From Dipteris shenzhenensis (lineage: Eukaryota; Polypodiophyta; Polypodiopsida; Gleicheniales), in assembly GCA_047967505.1 (NCBI GenBank), contig CM106538.1: a DNA stretch of 64,000 nucleotides, one strand, 5' to 3'. The notes beneath the pieces were generated by a model, which worked only from the letters and a program-made list of their open reading frames with translations, ran no database searches and was not told the DNA's origin. The position numbers and the translations under genes are program-made. Positions 58,610 through 64,000 of this stretch are shown here, piece after piece (position 1 is the stretch's first letter; each line of letters opens with the position of its first letter).

Positions 58610-58928
58610 GTAGTCTATTACAAGCCAAACGTTAGGGTACAGCCGATGAAGAGACACGTCAGCGTCGTGCTGACAAGTGGGCACATTTGGGCGCACTTTT
58701 GGGCTCCAGCTCAGCCGCCACTTTTCAAGATCCAAGTCAGCGCAGCAGGCGCCAGCTAGGCGGGCGGGGAGGCGCCAGCTCAGAGGAGGGGACACGTGGT
58801 GAGCCAGGTGGTGGATGAAAGCAAGGCCGGTTTTAATGGAAGAAGAGGAGAGCGGTTTTGGAAAGCGGTTTTGGGAAGCGGTAAGCAGTTTTGGAGTCCG
58901 GTTTTCTTTCCTAAAAGGTCGTCGTCTT
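58610..58928 (+). promoter_or_regulatory. Probable promoter region of the F-box gene
   Basis: GC- and CpG-rich. It contains a G-box core CACGTG in ACACGTGG at about 58792-58799 and another ACGT element, ACACGTCAGC, near 58650, both typical binding sites for plant bZIP/bHLH factors. The phrase ggcgccagct is repeated at about 58749 and 58771. No convincing TATA box is seen, which fits a CpG-island-like plant promoter. The transcription start is unknown. Confidence 0.5.
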
Positions 58929-59222
58929 CAGAACTCATATGGCGTCTGAGAACTTCGAAGCTCCATAGCTATGGATTCCCCTTCTTCAGAGCTCTCAGAG
59001 CTTCCAATATCCATAGCTATGGATTCCCAGAGCTTCCAAGATCCATTCCTATGGCATCCCAGAGCTTCGACGCTCCATGTCTCCTTCCTCAGAGAGCTTT
59101 CGAAGCTCCATCGCTATGGATTCCCAGAGCTTCGACGCTCCATAGCTATGGCTTCCCAGCTCAATTCTCCTTCTTCAGAGCTTTGAGAGCTTCCGAGCTC
59201 CATAGCTATGGCTTCCCAGCTC
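58929..59222 (+). repeat. Palindromic minisatellite in the leader of the F-box gene
   Basis: Imperfect ~30-60-bp units combine the palindromes GAGCTTCGAAGCTC-like and CCATAGCTATGG, each followed by attccc or cttccc. ATG codons within the units lie at 58971, 59019, 59051, 59116, 59148 and finally 59208, the annotated start. The ATGs at 58971, 59019 and 59148 share one frame that stops at 59184-59186. The ATG at 59051 opens a frame running to 59239, past the main start. Confidence 0.8.
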
Positions 59223-60338
59223 ATCCCTGGCCTCCCTGACCACCTCTCCATGCTCTGCCTTGCCCGCATCCCTTCTCCGTCGTCCATCATCTCCGTCTGT
59301 TCCTCCTGGCGTCGCCTCTTCCTCTCCCCCTCCCCCTCCTTCCAATCCCTCCGCTCCTCCCTCGGCTTCCACCCTCCTCTCTCCCTCTACACCCTCCTCC
59401 GCTCCCCTGCCTCCCATTCCTTCTCCTGGCACGCCTTCGATCCCCTCTCCCGCTCCTGGCTCCCCCTCCCCCCCCTCCCTGACCCCGTCCAGTTCCAGCT
59501 CTCTAGCCCCAACTTCATCGGCCTCACTCACTCTGTCCAATGCGCCAGCCTCCCCACCAAGCTCATCATGGTCGCCGGCTCCCGCCTCTGCACGCTAGAC
59601 CCCAACTCCCATGCCAGAGCCCGCCGCCCTCAGCAGCTAGAGCCCGCCCTCGAATGCCCCCTCATCTTCGACACCCTCAAGAGGCAGTGGAGCAAGGGCG
59701 CCCCTTTCCGCGTTCCTCGCAGATGGTGCGTTTGCGGAACTGCATTCGATAAACTTTACGTAGCCAGCGGTAGCGGGAAGGTTTGGGATGCTGAGCTCTC
59801 CAAGTCAGTGGAGATGTACGATGTCCAAAAGGAAACGTGGGTTTCGCTCGACGATCTCAAGTCATCTAAGTTCAGCGGGGAAGCAGTAAACGCATTGAAT
59901 TATAGGGGCAACCTGCACATCGTGAGTGGGAAGGGCGTCTTCAGGAAAGTGGGTGTCATCTTTAATCCAGAAACGGGTGATTGGAACGAGATGCCTCGCG
60001 GAATGAGGAACGGGTGGACGAGGTCTTGCGTCGTGGTAGATGAAAATTTGCTTGCGTTGGAAGAATCGGCCGGGAGGATTAACGTTTATGAGCCGCTGGA
60101 AGATCGCTGGCGGACTACTATGGAGCACGAGATGTTGAAGAACATGGAGCTCATTGTTGGAGCTCCAGGAAAGATCTGCGGCATTGTTCGGGCACCTCAC
60201 GGAAGCAACGGACAGGATCTCATTCGCATTGTCAATGTCCGCAACCAACGCATTGTCGCTGATTTGCTCCCTCCGTTTGGGCAAATCGTTTGTGTGCAGG
60301 TGCTTGCCAGCATGACACCTCGCAACGAAATCGTTTGA
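59208..60338 (+). CDS. F-box/kelch-repeat protein, SKIP25/KUF1-like
   Basis: 376 codons, no intron. Residues 5-50 form the F-box: LIPGLPDHLSMLCLARIPSP, then SVCSSWRRLFLSP. The LPGLPDHL opening is characteristic of the SKIP25 group. Residues about 60-100 (YTLLRSPASHSFSWHAFDPL, SRSWLPLPPLPDP) and 145-350 carry kelch blades, including RWCVCGTAFDKLYVASGSGK, VEMYDVQKETWVSLDDL, NYRGNLHIVSGKG, VIFNPETGDWNEMPRGM and INVYEPLEDRW. By family knowledge it would join a SKP1-CUL1 ubiquitin ligase as substrate receptor; Arabidopsis KUF1 acts in karrikin signalling, but orthology here is untested. The start at 59208 is chosen because it fits the family N-terminus and an in-frame stop lies at 59184. Length is close to family norm and the frame is intact, GC-rich and rich in CpG, unlike the surrounding repeats. 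Confidence 0.93.
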   Translation: MASQLIPGLPDHLSMLCLARIPSPSSIISVCSSWRRLFLSPSPSFQSLRSSLGFHPPLSLYTLLRSPASHSFSWHAFDPLSRSWLPLPPLPDPVQFQLSSPNFIGLTHSVQCASLPTKLIMVAGSRLCTLDPNSHARARRPQQLEPALECPLIFDTLKRQWSKGAPFRVPRRWCVCGTAFDKLYVASGSGKVWDAELSKSVEMYDVQKETWVSLDDLKSSKFSGEAVNALNYRGNLHIVSGKGVFRKVGVIFNPETGDWNEMPRGMRNGWTRSCVVVDENLLALEESAGRINVYEPLEDRWRTTMEHEMLKNMELIVGAPGKICGIVRAPHGSNGQDLIRIVNVRNQRIVADLLPPFGQIVCVQVLASMTPRNEIV

Positions 60339-61075
60339 GTTTTAAAAAAAATCGGAGGTTGCAAAGTACGCGGAAGGATTGATCAGTGCAGTTTTATTCC
60401 GGGGATGGCTCCGACTTTTCGTGCTGAAATCGTGATGGAAGCCCATCTCGAGGCTGTGCATTGCCACACAACCATATCTTTTTCAAATTCCGTGGTCATC
60501 CATAGTTCATATCGACTCCAACAGCCTCTCTAACCCCATGTTACTAGAAACTTTTCAGAGAAGGCCGCGAGAGCGCGCACACCATGTATTCGTTTCACCG
60601 TCCACAGTTGGAGTATACACGAAAGTAGACGAACTTTAGACGATCTAGAACAAGGTGTGTGTGATCGATATGAGTTGCGATATTGCAAATCAAGTTTATA
60701 CAGCGCCAAAGACTCGTTACAACTTACAAGGAGCAAAAAACGAAGCGAAGGACAGATTCAACCATTGTCGGAATTGCAATAGCAATGGTAAACTGGCGAA
60801 ACAGAAAGGGATGTGGCAGCTGCCTGCCTGGTGTGCAGGAAAAAGCTTCCGCACCAGCAATTGCAACAACCAATATCTCAACGAATATCAACGAATGGCC
60901 AACATGATCACTTTAAGCTCAGAGATAGCAATATGCTCCATCACTGCACGCTATTTGATCTTGTCAACCTTTGAGGGGCCTTTTGTTATTTGCAGCCTTT
61001 CTAAAGCCTCTCTCCGTTCTAAAAGTTCAACCTTTTAAACCCTTTCCTTCATGCTCTTAATAGGTCAACTCCCTA
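60339..61075. other. 3' flank of the F-box gene
   Basis: CpG content falls off over about 400 bp. The overlapping frames 60655-61038 and 60683-60907 have no recognisable features. I could not place a poly-A signal with confidence. Confidence 0.4.
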
Positions 61076-61079
61076 TATG

Positions 61080-61131
61080 CTCTCTCTCGCTCTCTCTCTC
61101 TCTCCCTCTCTCTCTCTCCCCCTCTCTCTTA
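61080..61131. repeat. (CT)n microsatellite
   Basis: A nearly pure CT run with a few CCC interruptions, about 50 bp. Confidence 0.9.
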
Positions 61132-61308
61132 TTCTTATGCTTTACATCCAACTAGATTTGTGTGAGCCATTCAGTCTTGGAGTAACTCAAAATTGAAGTT
61201 GAATCCTCTATTTTATAAAAATTTTAAGAAAAAAGGAAAACGAGTAAAATGTGGACATGAGACGCAACACAAGATCCCTTAGGACCCGTTGCTCTCTGCA
61301 AATGTCAG

Positions 61309-61480
61309 GGGTGGTGATTTATTATTGATTTAGTGATGTCCATCTTTTGGGAGCTCAAATAAGTGCATAAGGGCAATACAATAATCAAGGGTGGTGATTT
61401 ATTATTGATTTAGTGATGTCCATCTCTTGGAAGCTAAAATCTAACAAATACATGCATAAGGGCAATACAATAACTTATCT
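61309..61480. repeat. Two-unit tandem repeat, ~80-bp period
   Basis: 'gtggtgatttattattgatttagtgatgtccatct' begins at 61311 and 61391, each followed by 'gcataagggcaatacaataa'. The second unit has a ~14-bp insertion before that phrase. Confidence 0.85.
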
Positions 61481-62717
61481 AAATGTAGTTGATCCACTAG
61501 ATAGACGATTATATGTAGTTGAATGCTTGTTGGAAATTCCTTCTCAATCAAACATACTCCTTCAAAGACCTAAAATTCTTTGATTATACTTACAGTATCC
61601 GTAAGAAATTTAAGACGACTATGGTTTTAAAATGCAACTTTGGTGGATCATGGCTTTGAGTTGCACAATTCACAGATGAGCATAGATTTTTTATGGCACT
61701 CCTAACCATATTTGTCTGCAATTTGCTCAAAATATTCAAGAATGCAATGATGTATATGAAATAAAGAAAGTGGCCTCAATGGTAGATATGATAAAGCACA
61801 TAATATTGTAAAGGCAATGTATTAATATTAAGGTATGCAATGTATGTTATTTAGATATATGTATGGCATCAAATTTGAAATGGCCCAAATAGATTATAAT
61901 CATCTACAACATCTTGTGCCAATCATTAGACCACTTTTCTACACGGGGGTGGTGAAACCACCTTTCAAAGAATGCATGTATCCTATTGGGGTTGTCATGC
62001 TCTCAATCATGGTTTTGACATACTTATCTTCCATTAAGTCAAGGACCATGGTGGCTTTGGCTCTATTGGCTATATGCAAGACTTCTCATTACTTCCAATT
62101 GTTTTAATGTCCTCCTATTATATTCTTTCAATTAAATATTTATTTATTTCTATTATATGCTTCAAAGTCTTTTAGAAAGATTTTTGAATATTTGCATCAG
62201 ATCCAAAAGATGGGCGAGTTTAAAATGTTTCCAATAAGGAAGGGTTTAGAAATAGAAATGATTTCCATGTAGAAATAAAAGTTCTTTCCATGCCATGTGT
62301 GTGGATGTGTTAGGGTCTAGCCATTTCACTAACCAATCCCATATATTCATAATTGAAGGTGCTTCTAACATTTCACAGACACCAATGTAGCATGATGAGG
62401 TAGGGATCATCCGCAAGAATATACTCTTGATGGTCTTCATGAACCACTTTTTCAAGATGCACAAAATGGAAACTCTTTAAATTATCTCCTCAAAACGGTA
62501 AGCATAATATCTTTGCAATACAAGACCTACACAATCATGTAGCCCGAGTAGGTGAATGCAAAACTATGCAAGACCATGAATAATTTATTGGTATCTTGGT
62601 AGAGCTGTTAAGAATCAATGGAGTTTTTATGGTTGACAAGGGCTCTAAGTATATGTATCCTTGGTAAGTGAATAAAGTCGCCTTAAAGTGGGGTCCCCCA
62701 ATTTGGGCCCCATATCG
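61481..62717. other. Unassigned AT-rich stretch
   Basis: The 90-codon frame at 61835-62107 contains hydrophobic residues but no recognisable signature. I see no gene, repeat or regulatory element here. Confidence 0.4.
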
Positions 62718-63015
62718 TGTGCCACGAGTCACTTTGTTTGCATATATTTTATGAGTTTTCTTTTATGTCTTGCTATTGGAAATAATGGTGAACACATAGA
62801 GAAAGAATTTGTGTACCATAAATCATTATGTGGTTTACATGTATTTAATAACTTAAAGTTTTTCCCTACGCCTTTCTATTAGAAGCAATGGTGAACAAGT
62901 AGACAAGAATTTGTGTGCCATGAGACATTATATTGTTGGCATATGTTTTATGAGTTTTCTTCTATGTCTTGCTATTGGAAACAATGGTGAACCCACACAA
63001 AAACAATTTGTATTT
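62718..63015. repeat. Three-unit tandem repeat, ~94-102-bp period
   Basis: Units start at about 62718, 62812 and 62914, each beginning 'tgtgccatgag..cattat' or a variant and ending 'caatggtgaaca..agaatttg'. Units one and three are closest and both read FMSFLLCLAIGNNGE on the + strand in different surroundings. Unit two is more diverged. Confidence 0.8.
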
Positions 63016-64000
63016 AAAAAAGTGTGTGCTATGTTAAGGAAAGCAAAAGTAAGGATGTATATCCACTACATAGGAATCCTAACCCCAATACTAACTCTAG
63101 GGGAAATACCTCCTAACTATAGGAAAAAATATCCAAAGGGTAGGTTCATACCACACTACTCATAATCTAACAAATGCCTCCTATAGTGGCACTTTGGACA
63201 TGCATAGAGGATGGATCAATCACTAAAAGAAAGTAAGCTTAGAGATCTATAGAAAGCTTCAAATTTTTCTTTAGGTCCTGCCCACATTCTAGTGTCTAGG
63301 ACAATGGATCAAGCTAATCTCTCCTACATATCATCTCTCTCTAACATAATGAAGAGAATGTTGCAAGCTTCTTTACCGAACCACTTGGGAAAGAGATTTT
63401 GGAGAGTCTTACCCAAAGAAAGGCTCTTGGTTTGACTTAGAGAAAAGATATTCCCATTAAGGGGTATGATGGAATGTAATGTTCAAGTCCTTCTTCATTT
63501 TCCCTAAATCATCATCTTGAAGGAAGTCCTACTTCATGGTGTTGACCTTAAGGGAAGGTGTTGAGAATTCATCTCAACATCATGTTTATATGAAGCCTCT
63601 ATGAAGCATAGCCTAACACAAAAGAGTGCTAAAAAGGAAAAAGGCTTGGAAATCCTAAATTTAACCCTAAATAGGTTTGTATATATACATTCTTTTGAAC
63701 TAGTATAGTTTAATGATAGTCATTTGTGGTGTGCTCTGTAGATGTGTCCTTTGTCCTCACTCCACTGGTCTCCTCTCCCTCTCATATTTTTTCAAACTGC
63801 TCTTGAACACACTTCCTATGTGACTGATCTCTCTCAGTGTTTGTTGTGTACTCCAAGCTAGGTATTTTTCCTTTGATGAATCCCAAATGACATTAAAGAT
63901 TCCTACAAATTCTTTAGTAGGAATCCTCATTGAGACTATTGGTGAAATTCCTCTCAAAATTTTCGTTGCCCTCCCACTTGGCATGTCACAAAAAGGTAGA
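63016..64000. other. Unassigned right edge of the window
   Basis: AT-rich sequence with short frames on both strands (for example minus 63757-63984). There is no recognisable domain, repeat or gene boundary. Confidence 0.4.

Noticed and set aside
59175-59540. 121-codon minus-strand frame rich in Glu and Gly
   Set aside because: It is the antisense shadow of the CT-rich start of the F-box coding sequence.
59862-60284. 140-codon minus-strand frame
   Set aside because: It is antisense to the conserved kelch region of the F-box gene, which is the real coding strand.
61835-62107. 90-codon frame with hydrophobic segments resembling a membrane protein
   Set aside because: No family signature is visible, the composition matches random AT-rich frames, and no neighbouring gene structure supports it.
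1-64000. CRISPR arrays, bacterial operons, ribosome-binding sites or riboswitches
   Set aside because: The plant F-box gene, Copia/Gypsy/LINE content and initiator tRNA-Met primer sites show a plant nuclear locus, and the tandem repeats lack regular repeat-spacer structure.

Overview
The window is nuclear DNA of a land plant. It holds one convincing host gene, an intronless F-box/kelch gene of the SKIP25/KUF1 type at 59208-60338 on the + strand. Nearly everything else is decayed repetitive DNA: Ty1/Copia and Ty3/Gypsy LTR retrotransposons primed from initiator tRNA-Met, plant L1-type LINEs, satellite-like arrays and large duplications. The gene content, AT-rich background, old repeats and very low gene density suggest a large-genome plant (fern, lycophyte or gymnosperm would fit), but the sequence alone does not settle the lineage.

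Layout: 1-430 is one arm of an inverted repeat whose partner lies at 17932-18360. A degenerate ~180-bp satellite fills 670-2400 and recurs at 20282-21250. A segment called W here (3947-9130) is copied at 21584-28995, where its last 1.18 kb is tandemly doubled. Segment Y (9130-11260) is copied at 36836-38945. Segment X (28996-36835, split by a retrotransposon) is copied at 39310-41606. The ancestral order reads satellite-W-X-Y. The left copy has lost X, and the right copy runs W-W'-X1-Y1-X2. Short coding-like exon remains in X and Y suggest that the duplicated unit carried pieces of an intron-containing host gene I do not recognise.

11260-17860 holds small tandem repeats, a five-copy array built around a hairpin (12700-14110), and unrecognised coding-like relics on both strands (14510-16760). 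18400-19690 holds a relic on the minus strand with a Cys/His-rich, transposase-like region.

A complete but dead Copia element (29991-35888; LTRs 155 and 169 bp) sits inside X1. The matching site in X2 is empty, so the insertion came after the X duplication. Its polyprotein frame is broken by 13 stops that fall in register, 11 of them TAG, the pattern expected from C-to-T decay at methylated CAG and neighbouring sites.

41600-57300 is a graveyard of nested or abutting fragments: an internally deleted Copia, a GC-rich LTR-like block, two related minus-strand LINEs, Gypsy integrase, protease and gag pieces, an LTR with its primer-binding site, and a short LTR-flanked derivative. From about 58600 the base composition changes to a GC- and CpG-rich island holding the F-box gene. 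Its leader is a palindromic minisatellite with several upstream ATGs. The right end (60340-64000) has only simple and short tandem repeats.
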